DNA of 64,000 nt from Brevundimonas aveniformis DSM 17977 (lineage in GTDB: Bacteria > Pseudomonadota > Alphaproteobacteria > Caulobacterales > Caulobacteraceae), in the NCBI RefSeq assembly GCF_000428765.1, contig NZ_AUAO01000001.1:744001-808000 (forward strand), read 5' to 3'. Below the pieces are notes generated by a model. That model ran no database searches. It was not told where the DNA came from and was given only the letters and a program-made list of their open reading frames with translations. The first letter of the stretch is position 1. Each line of letters starts with the position of its first letter. This document shows, piece after piece, positions 23,797-35,258 of the stretch. The position numbers and the translations under genes are program-made.

Positions 23797-26076
23797 ATGC
23801 CCCATAGCACCGACAAGCAGTTCTTCACCGAAGACGAAGCCCTCGATTTCCATCGCCTGCCGCGTCCCGGCAAGCTGGCGGTCCAGCCGACCAAGCCGAT
23901 GGCGACCCAGCGGGACCTGTCGCTGGCCTATTCGCCGGGCGTCGCCGTACCGGTTCTGGCCATCGCCAAGGATGAGGACCTCGCCTACGACTATACGTCC
24001 AAGGGCAATATGGTCGCGGTCATCTCCAACGGGACGGCCATCCTGGGCCTGGGCAATCTGGGGGCCATGGCCTCCAAGCCGGTGATGGAGGGCAAGAGCG
24101 TCCTGTTCAAACGCTTCGCCGACGTCGACAGCTTTGACGTCGAGGTCCAGACCACCGACCCGGACGAATTCGTCACCGTGGTCAAGAACATCGGGGCCAC
24201 CTGGGGCGGGATCAATCTGGAGGACATCAAGTCCCCGGAATGTTTCGTCATCGAAAGCCAGCTCCAGGATCTGCTGGACGTGCCGGTCTTCCATGACGAC
24301 CAGCACGGAACCGCCATCATCTCGACCGCCGGCCTGATCAATGCGGTCGAGATCGCCGGCAAGAAGCTGGAAGACGTCAAGGTCGTGCTGGTCGGGGCCG
24401 GCGCGGCGGGCCTGTCGTCCATCGGCCTGATGAAATCCATTGGCGTGAAGGCTGAAAACACCGTCATCGTCGACCGCGACGGCGTCCTCTACAAGGGCCG
24501 CGCCAACGTCGACCAGTGGAAGGCCGCCCACGCCACCGACACGCCGCACCGCACGCTGGCCGAGGCGATGGTCGGGGCAGATGTGGTGCTGGGCCTGGCC
24601 GCCAAGGGTGCCATCACCAAGGAGATGGTCGCGACCATGGCGCCCAAGCCGATCATCTTCGCCATGGCCAATCCCGACCCGGAAATCACGCCCGAAGAGG
24701 TGCAGTCGGTGCGCGACGACGCCATCATTGCCACGGGCCGGTCGGACTATGCCAACCAGGTCAACAATGTGCTGGGCTTCCCCTACATCTTCCGGGGCGC
24801 GTTGGATGTGCGGGCCCGGCAGGTGAACCACGAGATGAAGATCGCCTGTGCCCGCGCCCTGGCCCAGCTGGCGCGCGAGGACGTGCCCGACGAGGTCGCC
24901 ATCGCCTACCGAGGGCGCAAGTTGAAGTTCGGACCCGAGTACATCATTCCCACGCCCTTTGACCCGCGGCTGATCTGGTACATCCCGCCGTTCGTGGCCC
25001 AGGCGGCCATGGATACCGGCGTGGCGCGCAAGCCCATCGAGGACATGGAGGCTTACCGGACCGAGCTGCGCCAGCGGGTCGATCCGTCCGCCGCCCTGAT
25101 GCAGAAGATCTCGTCCGCCGTCCGCGCCGCGCCGAACAAGCGGGTGGTCTTTGCCGAAGGCGAGGAGCCCCAGGTGATCCGCGCCGCCTACGGCTTCAAA
25201 CAGGCCAATCTGGGCACGCCGATCCTGATCGGGCGAGAGGAACTGATCCGCCGCAATGCCACCGAGGCCGGGCTGAACTTCGACGAGCTGGGCATCGAGA
25301 TCACCAATGCCAAGGTCTCTCACAAGAACGCCGTCTACACGGACTGGCTGTTCGAACGTCTGCAGCGGCGCGGCTATCTGCGCCGCGACGTCCAGCGGAT
25401 GATCAATCAGGACCGCAACTATTTCGGGGCCACGATGTGCGCCCACGGCGACGCCGACTGCATGGTCACCGGCGTGACCCGCAACTTCAACATGGCCCTG
25501 CGCGAAGTGCGGCGCGTGCTGGATGTCACCGACAGGATGATCGGCATGTCGATCGTGCTGGCCAAGGGGCGCACCCTGTTCGTCGCCGACACCTCAATCC
25601 ACGAGCTGCCGACCGCCGAGGATCTGGCCGAGATCGCCGTCAAGGCGGCCAATACGGTCAGGAAGCTGGGCCGCCAGCCGCGCGTCGCCTTCCTCTCCTA
25701 TTCGACCTTCGGCAACCCGCCGGGCGACCGGTCCGAGAAGGTTCGTGACGCCATCCGCATCCTCGACAGCATGGGCGTGGACTTCGAATATGAGGGCGAG
25801 ATGCCGCCGGAACTGGCGCTGAACCCCGAGGCGCGCGCCAACTATCCGTTCATGCGTCTGTCCAAGGATGCCAACGTCCTGGTCATGCCGGCGATCCACT
25901 CAGCCGCCATATCGACCCAGCTGGTCCAGGCCCTGGGGGCCGCGACCGTGATCGGGCCGATCCTGGTCGGCCTGGAGAAGTCGGTCCAGATCGTGCCGCT
26001 GGGCGCGTCCGTGACCGAAATCATCACCGCCGCCACGTTTGCTGCCTACGAAGAGAGCGTGGTCGAGGAGGACTAG
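23797..26076 (+). CDS. maeB: NADP-dependent malic enzyme with phosphotransacetylase-like C-terminal domain
   Basis: 759 aa from ATG 23797; a TTG at 23761 is possible. The N-terminal malic enzyme (about 1-430) has YSPGVAVPVLAI, VFHDDQHGTAI, VLVGAGAAGLSSIG and FAMANPDPEI. The C-terminal half (about 440-759) resembles phosphotransacetylase (RVVFAEGEEPQVIRAA, FGNPPGDRSEKVRDA) and in known homologues is regulatory, sensing acetyl-CoA. It decarboxylates malate to pyruvate with NADPH production, linking the TCA cycle to gluconeogenesis. Its stop overlaps the convergent AmpG gene by 4 bp. Confidence 0.94.
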   Translation: MPHSTDKQFFTEDEALDFHRLPRPGKLAVQPTKPMATQRDLSLAYSPGVAVPVLAIAKDEDLAYDYTSKGNMVAVISNGTAILGLGNLGAMASKPVMEGKSVLFKRFADVDSFDVEVQTTDPDEFVTVVKNIGATWGGINLEDIKSPECFVIESQLQDLLDVPVFHDDQHGTAIISTAGLINAVEIAGKKLEDVKVVLVGAGAAGLSSIGLMKSIGVKAENTVIVDRDGVLYKGRANVDQWKAAHATDTPHRTLAEAMVGADVVLGLAAKGAITKEMVATMAPKPIIFAMANPDPEITPEEVQSVRDDAIIATGRSDYANQVNNVLGFPYIFRGALDVRARQVNHEMKIACARALAQLAREDVPDEVAIAYRGRKLKFGPEYIIPTPFDPRLIWYIPPFVAQAAMDTGVARKPIEDMEAYRTELRQRVDPSAALMQKISSAVRAAPNKRVVFAEGEEPQVIRAAYGFKQANLGTPILIGREELIRRNATEAGLNFDELGIEITNAKVSHKNAVYTDWLFERLQRRGYLRRDVQRMINQDRNYFGATMCAHGDADCMVTGVTRNFNMALREVRRVLDVTDRMIGMSIVLAKGRTLFVADTSIHELPTAEDLAEIAVKAANTVRKLGRQPRVAFLSYSTFGNPPGDRSEKVRDAIRILDSMGVDFEYEGEMPPELALNPEARANYPFMRLSKDANVLVMPAIHSAAISTQLVQALGAATVIGPILVGLEKSVQIVPLGASVTEIITAATFAAYEESVVEED

Positions 26077-27815
26077 GTCGCCGTCTCGGCCTTTTCCGCC
26101 TCTGTCCGCGTGCGCGCCTCGGCCTCAACCGCCGGCTGACGCTTGGCGACATAGAAGGCCAGAAGGATGGCGAAGACGCCGAGCACCGTCGAATAGATAA
26201 AGAAGGTGACATAACCCGCGCCCAGGCCGGCCGGCGACACGCCGCTGGTCTGGGCGCCGGCAACCAGCGACCCCTCCGGGAGGCGCGCGAACAGGGATTT
26301 CAGGCCAGACAGAAATCCCCCCTCATCCGCCGAGCGGGCCGAGGCCTCGACGATGCGTCCGGATTGCGAGGCGATAATCTTGCCGGGCAGGGCGTAGAGC
26401 GAGGTGAACAGGGCGTATTGGGTGGCCGTAAAGCCGATGGACGTCAGACTCGACATATAGGCGATCAGGGCCGTGCCGGCGTAGCCGGTGGCGACATTGT
26501 CAACGCTGATGGCCACGAACAGGGCACTCAGATCATGTCCTTGGGTGGCGAGCCAGGCGAAGACGATATTCGAAACCGGGCTCATGAAGGCACCGATGAC
26601 CATGGTTCGGATCAGACCTAGCCGTGCCACCGACCATCCGCCGATGATGACGCCGAGGCTGGTGGCGATAACGCCGAAGACCTTACGCACCTCGGCAATC
26701 TCGATCAGGCTGAAGCCGAGGTCCTGATAGAAGGGGTTCATCAGGTTCAGGACGAAATCCGCCAGACGGTAGCAGCAGATCAGCGCCAGGATCGGCAGAG
26801 CCAGCTTCCCGAAGCGACCGAAGAAGTCTTTCAGGGGTGCCCCGAACGACCCGGCCAGATAGGCGCCCGGCCGAGTCCGATAACCGGGAAGCGGCCAGCA
26901 GGCGGCGGTCAACAGGGCGAAGCCGCTGATGACATAGACAAACTGTGTCAGAACCCCGCCCAGTTCACCGGCTTCCAGCGAGGAGGCAATCGCCGCGCGC
27001 CCGCCCTCGCCAATGACCGGCCCGATCAGCCAGATCAGAGCGTTGGCGCTGTCGGTCAGGCCCGAGCCGATGATCACTGCGGAAAAGGCGAGCAGCGCCA
27101 CCCGGATCGTCCACTCGAGGATCTCCGCCGGCGGATTGGAGGGAATATCCCCCACAGGAATAGGGCGAATTACGTGCTGCTTCTCGCGCGGAGCAAAGAG
27201 CACAGCCAAGACGCCGACCCCCATCAGGGTCGCCATCACCGCATAGGACAGGTTCCAGTTATAGAGCTGCGCCAGGACCAGCGGCACGACGCCCGCGACG
27301 ATCAAGGCGACGCGGTAGCCGAGCTGATAGGCGGCGGCCATGGCGCCCTGTTCGCTGTCGTCCGAGACCTCGATGCGCCAGGCGTCGATGGCGATGTCCT
27401 GGGTTGCACCGAAGAAGCCGACGATCAGGGCAAAGAAGGCCACCGCCGCCAGAGACGTCTGGGGGTTGGAGGCCGAGATCAGCCACAATCCCACCACGAT
27501 GAGCAACTGCGTCAGCAGCATCCACGACCGGCGGTGTCCCAGCCAGGCCGTCAGGAAGGGGATCGAGGTGCGGTCCAGCAACGGCGCCCACACGAACTTC
27601 AACGCATAGGTCAGCGTCGCCAGACCGAAGAAGGTGATGACCTCAAGGGTGATCCCCGCCTCGCGCAGCCACGCGGTCAGGGTGTCGTAGATCAGCAGGT
27701 TCGGGAGGCCTGATGCGAAGCCGAGCAACAGCATGACGAACACCTGCCGCTGGCCATAGACCTTGATGGAATCCCACCAACCTAGGCGCTCGGTGGTTCC
27801 GGTGTCGTTCGTCAT
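26073..27815 (-). CDS. ampG: AmpG-type muropeptide permease (MFS)
   Basis: 580 aa with more than twelve hydrophobic segments. The N-terminus SGLPNLLIYDTLTAWLREAGI, then LKFVWAPLLDR and GATQDIAIDAWRIE are AmpG signatures. It would import GlcNAc-anhydroMurNAc peptides from the periplasm for cell-wall recycling, and hence influence beta-lactamase induction. The protein is longer than E. coli AmpG (491 aa), with extra helices in the middle (residues 245-340) and a charged C-terminal tail. The transport substrate is inferred from family only. Confidence 0.85.
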   Translation of the reverse strand: MTNDTGTTERLGWWDSIKVYGQRQVFVMLLLGFASGLPNLLIYDTLTAWLREAGITLEVITFFGLATLTYALKFVWAPLLDRTSIPFLTAWLGHRRSWMLLTQLLIVVGLWLISASNPQTSLAAVAFFALIVGFFGATQDIAIDAWRIEVSDDSEQGAMAAAYQLGYRVALIVAGVVPLVLAQLYNWNLSYAVMATLMGVGVLAVLFAPREKQHVIRPIPVGDIPSNPPAEILEWTIRVALLAFSAVIIGSGLTDSANALIWLIGPVIGEGGRAAIASSLEAGELGGVLTQFVYVISGFALLTAACWPLPGYRTRPGAYLAGSFGAPLKDFFGRFGKLALPILALICCYRLADFVLNLMNPFYQDLGFSLIEIAEVRKVFGVIATSLGVIIGGWSVARLGLIRTMVIGAFMSPVSNIVFAWLATQGHDLSALFVAISVDNVATGYAGTALIAYMSSLTSIGFTATQYALFTSLYALPGKIIASQSGRIVEASARSADEGGFLSGLKSLFARLPEGSLVAGAQTSGVSPAGLGAGYVTFFIYSTVLGVFAILLAFYVAKRQPAVEAEARTRTEAEKAETAT

Positions 27816-27852
27816 GCGAGAAGGCCCCTCAATCAGGCGCCCCCGCGCCGTG

Positions 27853-29385
27853 TCAGGAGGCCAGCTTTACCCGACTGTCGCGGTTCGTCCAGCGGCCCAG
27901 AGCGGCGCGGAGCTGTTCGACGTCGACCGGCTTGGCCAGATGGTCATTCATCCCAGCCTCCAGACAGGCCCGACGGTCCTCGGAAAAGGCATTGGCGGTC
28001 AGGGCGATGATGGGCGTCTCATCGCCCTTTTCACGCACCACCCGCGTCGCCGTCAGGCCGTCCATGCCGGGCATGCGCATATCCATCAGCACCAGATCGT
28101 AGCGGGCGCGGGCCATGGAGGCGACGGCCTCTTCGCCGGACGCCGCCGTCTCGACCGAACAACCCTCACGTCGCAACAGGGTCTTGGCCAGCAGGGCATT
28201 GACTGGGTTGTCCTCGGCCAGGAGCACGCGCAGGCCCGCGAAGGTGGGCGAGGCTACGCGCTCATCGTCGCGGGTGGTCGTGTTGACCGGGGCGGTTCTG
28301 AGAATGGCCTGGACCCGCTCGGCCAGAGAGGCGCGGCGCAGGGGCTTGATCAGATAGCCGGCGAAACCGTGGTCGCGATACCGCTGGATCAGGTCACGAT
28401 CCTGGGGACGTAGAAGAATAATGCCGCGACCGCCGGCTGGGGCGGCTGCCAATACCGACCCTGCGACAGGTGCGTGATCGACCAGGACGACGCCGCAGCC
28501 GGCATCGTCGCCCGCCCCGATGGGTCGGGCGGTTCCGCCGCAAGCCTGGATGTGGGCCGCTGTGGCCAGGCGGACAAACGGATCTTGCGACTGCACACAG
28601 ACCTGAAGGCCATCCAGTGGCCGGCCCCGGTCGGGCTGAGAGTGGGGAGCGGCCTCGAATGCCGCCTCGACAAAAAACCGGGCCCCGCCGGCGGCCGCCG
28701 TTTCCACCCCGGCCTTTCCGCCCAGGCCGCGCGCCAGCTTGTCGACGACAGCCAGTCCCAACCCCGTGCCGCCATGCCGGACGGCATCGTCGGCCTGAAT
28801 ATGGCCGAACTGTTCGAAGATGCGCCGGCGCGCCTCGACCGGCACACCCGGCCCGCTATCCTCGACAACGAACCGCAAGATCGGTCGGTCGTCCGGCCCT
28901 CCGGCGCGTTCGATGCCGATGTGGACGCCACCGGTTTCGGTGAACTTGACGGCATTGCCGGCCAGGTTGAACAGGATCTGACGCAGTCGTCCATCATCGC
29001 CCAGCACGTCCGGCGCGTCCGGCGAGACGGTCCAGACGATCTCCAGGCCCTTTTCGTGGGCCTTGGGGCTGAGCAGTTCGGCCACGCCCTGGACCAGGAT
29101 TTCCAGATCAACCGGGGCGCTTTCAAACTCGACCTTGCCGGCCTCCAGTCGGGCGTAGTCCAGCAGGTCATTGACCAGGCCCAGCAGATGTTCGGCGCTG
29201 TCGCGGGCCGCCTGGGCATAGGCCTTCTGAGCCCCATCCAGGCGCGTGCGCGACAACAGGCCCAGCATACCGATCACGCCATTGAGCGGCGTGCGCATCT
29301 CATGGCTCATCAGGCGCAGAAACTCCGCGCCGGATTCATCCGCTTCAGCCCTGGCGGCTGTTGAGGTCTTTGCCTTTCTGGCCAT
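27853..29385 (-). CDS. Sensorless hybrid histidine kinase with degenerate and intact receiver domains
   Basis: 510 aa from ATG 29385, chosen for its strong GGGAGG site. No membrane span or PAS domain precedes the DHp helix (FLRLMSHEMRTPLNGVIG, H28). The HATPase domain follows (NLAGNAVKFTETGG, VEDSGPGVP, GGTGLGLAVV). A first receiver-like domain (about 245-365) lacks the usual acidic pair (VCVQSQDPF) but keeps VVLVDH and a KPLRR end. The second receiver is intact: AEDNPVNALL, D435 in DLVLMDMRMPG, ALTANAF, LAKPVD. It resembles Caulobacter cytosolic hybrid kinases whose pseudo-receiver can bind a ligand such as c-di-GMP (as in ShkA); whether this one does is unknown. Confidence 0.9.
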   Translation of the reverse strand: MARKAKTSTAARAEADESGAEFLRLMSHEMRTPLNGVIGMLGLLSRTRLDGAQKAYAQAARDSAEHLLGLVNDLLDYARLEAGKVEFESAPVDLEILVQGVAELLSPKAHEKGLEIVWTVSPDAPDVLGDDGRLRQILFNLAGNAVKFTETGGVHIGIERAGGPDDRPILRFVVEDSGPGVPVEARRRIFEQFGHIQADDAVRHGGTGLGLAVVDKLARGLGGKAGVETAAAGGARFFVEAAFEAAPHSQPDRGRPLDGLQVCVQSQDPFVRLATAAHIQACGGTARPIGAGDDAGCGVVLVDHAPVAGSVLAAAPAGGRGIILLRPQDRDLIQRYRDHGFAGYLIKPLRRASLAERVQAILRTAPVNTTTRDDERVASPTFAGLRVLLAEDNPVNALLAKTLLRREGCSVETAASGEEAVASMARARYDLVLMDMRMPGMDGLTATRVVREKGDETPIIALTANAFSEDRRACLEAGMNDHLAKPVDVEQLRAALGRWTNRDSRVKLAS

Positions 29386-29426
29386 GACGCCTCCCGCTCT
29401 TGAGGCCCCATGATGCACAGATGGGA

Positions 29427-30998
29427 TTAACGGGCGGTCACGGTGGCCCGAGATTCTGTGGACAGGGCCGGCGCGGTTCCCTCATGTAGCGGTCGCCGGT
29501 AGGCCAGGGCTTCGGCGATGTGGCGGCGCAGGACGCCACCGCCGCCTTCTAGATCGGCAATGGTGCGCGCTAGCCTGAGCGTGCGGGTCCAGCCCCGCGC
29601 GGTCAGGTTCCCGGCCTCCCCGGCCCGGATCAACAGGTCGCGGCCCGGCGGGTCCGGCGTAGCGATACGGTCCAGCGTCGGGCCGGAGGCGCGCGCGTTC
29701 AGGGCTTCTGAGGGATCAAGACCCAACTCCCGACCGCGTTCGGTGGCGATCTCGCGCGCGGCGGCGACGCGGGCGGCGGCCTCGGCGGTACCCTCGACCG
29801 GCGGCGGCAAGGCCATGTCGGCGGCGGTGACAGCGGGGGCCTCGACCTGCAGATCGATGCGATCCAGCAAGGGCCCGGACAGACGGCCCTGATAGTCGCG
29901 CTGGCAACGCGGGGCCTTGCCGCAATGGCCTTTGCCAACACCTCCGACTCCACATCGACATGGATTCATGGCGGCAACGAGTTGGAACCGGGCCGGGTAG
30001 CGCACATGGGCGTTGGCGCGCGCTACCGTTACCTCACCGGTTTCCAGCGGCGTTCGCAGCGAATCCAGCGCCTGGGGCGTGAATTCGGGCAGTTCATCGA
30101 GAAACAGGACGCCATTGTGGGCCAATGACACTTCGCCCGGCTTGGCCTTGAGCCCGCCGCCGGTCAGGGCGGCCATAGAGGCGGAGTGGTGCGGGCTACG
30201 AAACGGTCGGGCCGAGGTGAGGGCTCCCTTGGCGATCATCCCCGCCAGCGACCAGACCATCGAGGTTTCCAGAAGCTCCGCCGGTGTCAGCGGAGGCAAC
30301 AGCCCCGGCAAACGGGCGGCCAACATCGACTTGCCCGACCCCGGTGGCCCGACGAACAACAGATTGTGCCCGCCCGCCGCCGCCACCTCGAGGGCGCGCT
30401 TGGCCATGTCCTGACCCTTGACGTCCTTCAAGTCCGATACGGCCCCACCGGTCAGGGCCGCCCCGGGCCTGGGGGCCGTCATGATCTGGGTGCCGCGGAA
30501 ATGGTTGACGACAGAAATCAGCGAGCGCGGTGCCAGTATGGCCAGATCACCGGCCCACGCGGCTTCAGGCCCATTGGCCTCGGGACAAATCAGGCCCAGG
30601 CCCATGGCCGAGGCGGCGACCGCCGCCGGCAGGGCACCGGCGACCGGCGCGATCCGACCGTCCAGCCCCAGCTCGCCCACTGCCGCCCAGCCGTCGAGCG
30701 CATCAACCGGCAGGATGCCCATCGACGCCAACAGCGCCAGGGCGATGGGCAGGTCGAAATGGCTGCCCTCCTTGGGCAGGTCGGCCGGGGCCAGATTGGC
30801 CACCACCCGCCGCGCCGGAAAGGCCAGGCCGATCCCGGCCAGGGCCCCGCGCACCCGTTCGCGGCTCTCGGCCACGGCCTTGTCGCCCAGGCCGACGACC
30901 TGAAAGCTGCCCTGCATCCCGTGGGTCGAGGTGACCTCGACATCGACGCGCCGGGCCTCAACACCTTCAAAGGCGACCGTGACAACCTTGGCGAACAT
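29427..30998 (-). CDS. YifB/ComM-family Mg-chelatase-like AAA+ ATPase
   Basis: 523 aa from ATG 30998 (GGAG six bases upstream); a further 12 codons upstream in frame are unlikely. An N-terminal Lon-protease-like fold (about 1-170) is followed by AAA+ with Walker A GPPGSGKS, Walker B VLFLDELPEF, and a small zinc-like Cys group (CRCGVGG, CGKAPRC). In Haemophilus and Vibrio, ComM is a helicase that helps integrate transforming DNA by branch migration. The role in this organism is inferred. Confidence 0.9.
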   Translation of the reverse strand: MFAKVVTVAFEGVEARRVDVEVTSTHGMQGSFQVVGLGDKAVAESRERVRGALAGIGLAFPARRVVANLAPADLPKEGSHFDLPIALALLASMGILPVDALDGWAAVGELGLDGRIAPVAGALPAAVAASAMGLGLICPEANGPEAAWAGDLAILAPRSLISVVNHFRGTQIMTAPRPGAALTGGAVSDLKDVKGQDMAKRALEVAAAGGHNLLFVGPPGSGKSMLAARLPGLLPPLTPAELLETSMVWSLAGMIAKGALTSARPFRSPHHSASMAALTGGGLKAKPGEVSLAHNGVLFLDELPEFTPQALDSLRTPLETGEVTVARANAHVRYPARFQLVAAMNPCRCGVGGVGKGHCGKAPRCQRDYQGRLSGPLLDRIDLQVEAPAVTAADMALPPPVEGTAEAAARVAAAREIATERGRELGLDPSEALNARASGPTLDRIATPDPPGRDLLIRAGEAGNLTARGWTRTLRLARTIADLEGGGGVLRRHIAEALAYRRPLHEGTAPALSTESRATVTAR

Positions 30999-31055
30999 CT
31001 CCCGCTCCGAACCCGCCTTCGGGTTGTGGAACAAAATACGAACAACGAGGATCCG

Positions 31056-31787
31056 TCAACCCCGGTCGAGCGCGTTCCATCCGAAGTCGAGCAGGGGCCG
31101 GGCGTCGGCGGCGAAGCCGGCGATGAGGTCGGGCAGGTCGGGGGCCTGCACCTCGGCCTCGCTCAGGGGCCGTGACACGATCCAGCGGGTGCGCTTGATG
31201 GCGTCTTCGATCGATGCGCCCGCCTGATCCTCGAACCCCTTGGGCAGGCGCTTGGCCGGAGCGCCGGGATCCAGGCTGAGGCCCGCGGCTGCCAGGGCAC
31301 CCTCGACCTGACCCCAGGCCAGGGGTTCGGTGACGATGGCGCGCCGGATCGCGTCGATGTCGGCGCGCTCATCCAGGTAGAAGCCGACCGCCACGAACGG
31401 GCCATGTCCATGCGGCTCATCAGGCAGGGCGAGTGGGTCGATCCCACCCGACGGCTCCGGCTCGATGTGGATATAGGCCATGCCGGGGCTCATCCTGCGA
31501 CCGTCGCGGGTGAGGGTGCCGGAGACATGGGTCTTGTAGGGCCGCTTGTCCTTTGAGAAGCGGGTGTCGCGGTGCAGACGGAACTGGCTGGATTTCGGGT
31601 CACCGGCCAGGGGAACGCCGCGCGCCGCCATGGCCACGGAGGTTGCCGCGATCAGGGTCGCCAGCGTCGGCTTGAGCTGGTCGTCGTAGACGGCGCGGTG
31701 CCGTGTGAACCAGTCGCGGTCGTTGTGGGCGGCGAGGCCACGCAGGAAGGTGAGGCCGTCGTCTGTAAACCCGGTGAAGTCGGTCAT
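31056..31787 (-). CDS. DUF2461 (TIGR02453) family protein
   Basis: 243 aa from ATG 31787, supported by GAGAGG upstream; the frame is open a further 72 codons but that part overlaps the mutS start region and lacks a ribosome site. The TIGR02453 pattern is clear: FTDDGLTFLRGLAAHNDRDWFTRHRAVYD, FRLHRDTRFSKDKRPYKTHVS, GMAYIHIEP and a C-terminal SRPLSEAEV. The family is widespread and uncharacterised. It is divergent from mutS. Confidence 0.88.
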   Translation of the reverse strand: MTDFTGFTDDGLTFLRGLAAHNDRDWFTRHRAVYDDQLKPTLATLIAATSVAMAARGVPLAGDPKSSQFRLHRDTRFSKDKRPYKTHVSGTLTRDGRRMSPGMAYIHIEPEPSGGIDPLALPDEPHGHGPFVAVGFYLDERADIDAIRRAIVTEPLAWGQVEGALAAAGLSLDPGAPAKRLPKGFEDQAGASIEDAIKRTRWIVSRPLSEAEVQAPDLPDLIAGFAADARPLLDFGWNALDRG

Positions 31788-31896
31788 CTGAGGCCTCTCC
31801 TGTGGATGGATCGAGGTTAGCCTCCAATCCCGGCGGGCGTCAGGCCGGAATCGCTTGAGCCGCGCCGTCCGATCCGCCACGTTAGCGCCCTTCACC

Positions 31897-34569
<2,673 letters not shown>

Positions 34570-34572
34570 GCG

Positions 34573-35163
34573 TCAGAGCCCGAAATCGATCACGCATATC
34601 TGGCGGTAGACGCCATGCGGTCCACAGGCCGCACCGACGCTGGAATAGTCCCTGAAGGTGTTGGCCCGATGTCCCCGGTCCGGCACCCCGTCATCGACAA
34701 GGAGCTGGATCACGACCTCACGGGCAGAGCCGCCGCCGTAGGCGATATTCTCACCGACCCCCGTTGAGGCACCCCATCTTCGGCCCCGCTCGGTCGGTGA
34801 CGATCCGTCGCGTCCTGTGTGACCGCGCAGGCCGGCGGGGCCTTGATCTCGGACATGATCGGCGGCGGCTTCGTCCAGAGCCGGATCATGCACCAGGGCC
34901 GTGGCCGGGCTGCGGGCCAGCAGCACGAGGATCGCTTCGTCCACGGCGGCAACGCCTTCCTGGGTCCGCACATGAACGCCCTCCGGCGTGCGATACACCC
35001 GCCCTTCAAACTGGTTTCGAAAGACCTGGAGGTGTGCGGCATAGGCCGCCGGATCTGTCCTGACCGCATTGATCTCAGCGACGAGATCAGCCGAACTGGG
35101 ATAGGATTGGGTCGGCTGCGTGCTAAACGACACGATGGCGGACATGATCAGAAACGCACGCAA
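34573..35163 (-). CDS. Exported CAP (SCP/PR-1) domain protein
   Basis: 196 aa. The TTG at 35163 follows GGGAGG at good spacing and starts a signal peptide (LRAFLIMSAIVSFS); a GTG five codons upstream is possible. The CAP fold is shown by LVAEINAVRTDPAAYA, HDPALDEAAADHVRDQG, a His in LRGHTGRDG, GENIAYG and a terminal VIDFGL with ICV. The cavity His and Glu typical of CAP are present. The role of bacterial CAP proteins is unclear. It converges on mutS with a 3-bp gap. Confidence 0.85.
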   Translation of the reverse strand: MRAFLIMSAIVSFSTQPTQSYPSSADLVAEINAVRTDPAAYAAHLQVFRNQFEGRVYRTPEGVHVRTQEGVAAVDEAILVLLARSPATALVHDPALDEAAADHVRDQGPAGLRGHTGRDGSSPTERGRRWGASTGVGENIAYGGGSAREVVIQLLVDDGVPDRGHRANTFRDYSSVGAACGPHGVYRQICVIDFGL

Positions 35164-35258
35164 CCACACCTCCCTCACCCCGGTTGGCGCCAGGGTCGTA
35201 CACTACGCCATTCCGGGTGGCGGGTCTGCCCGTTCATGGCGACGGACAGGGGTTGGGC

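Noticed and set aside
23749-25446. A 565-codon open frame on the minus strand
   Set aside because: It lies antisense within the malic enzyme gene, has no recognisable domain or ribosome site, and is explained by GC-rich codon bias leaving the opposite strand open. The same applies to long frames antisense to mutS (33415-34449), glnD (36174-37394) and others.
30999-31034. Twelve-codon N-terminal extension of YifB
   Set aside because: The ATG at 30998 has a ribosome site and begins at the family start.
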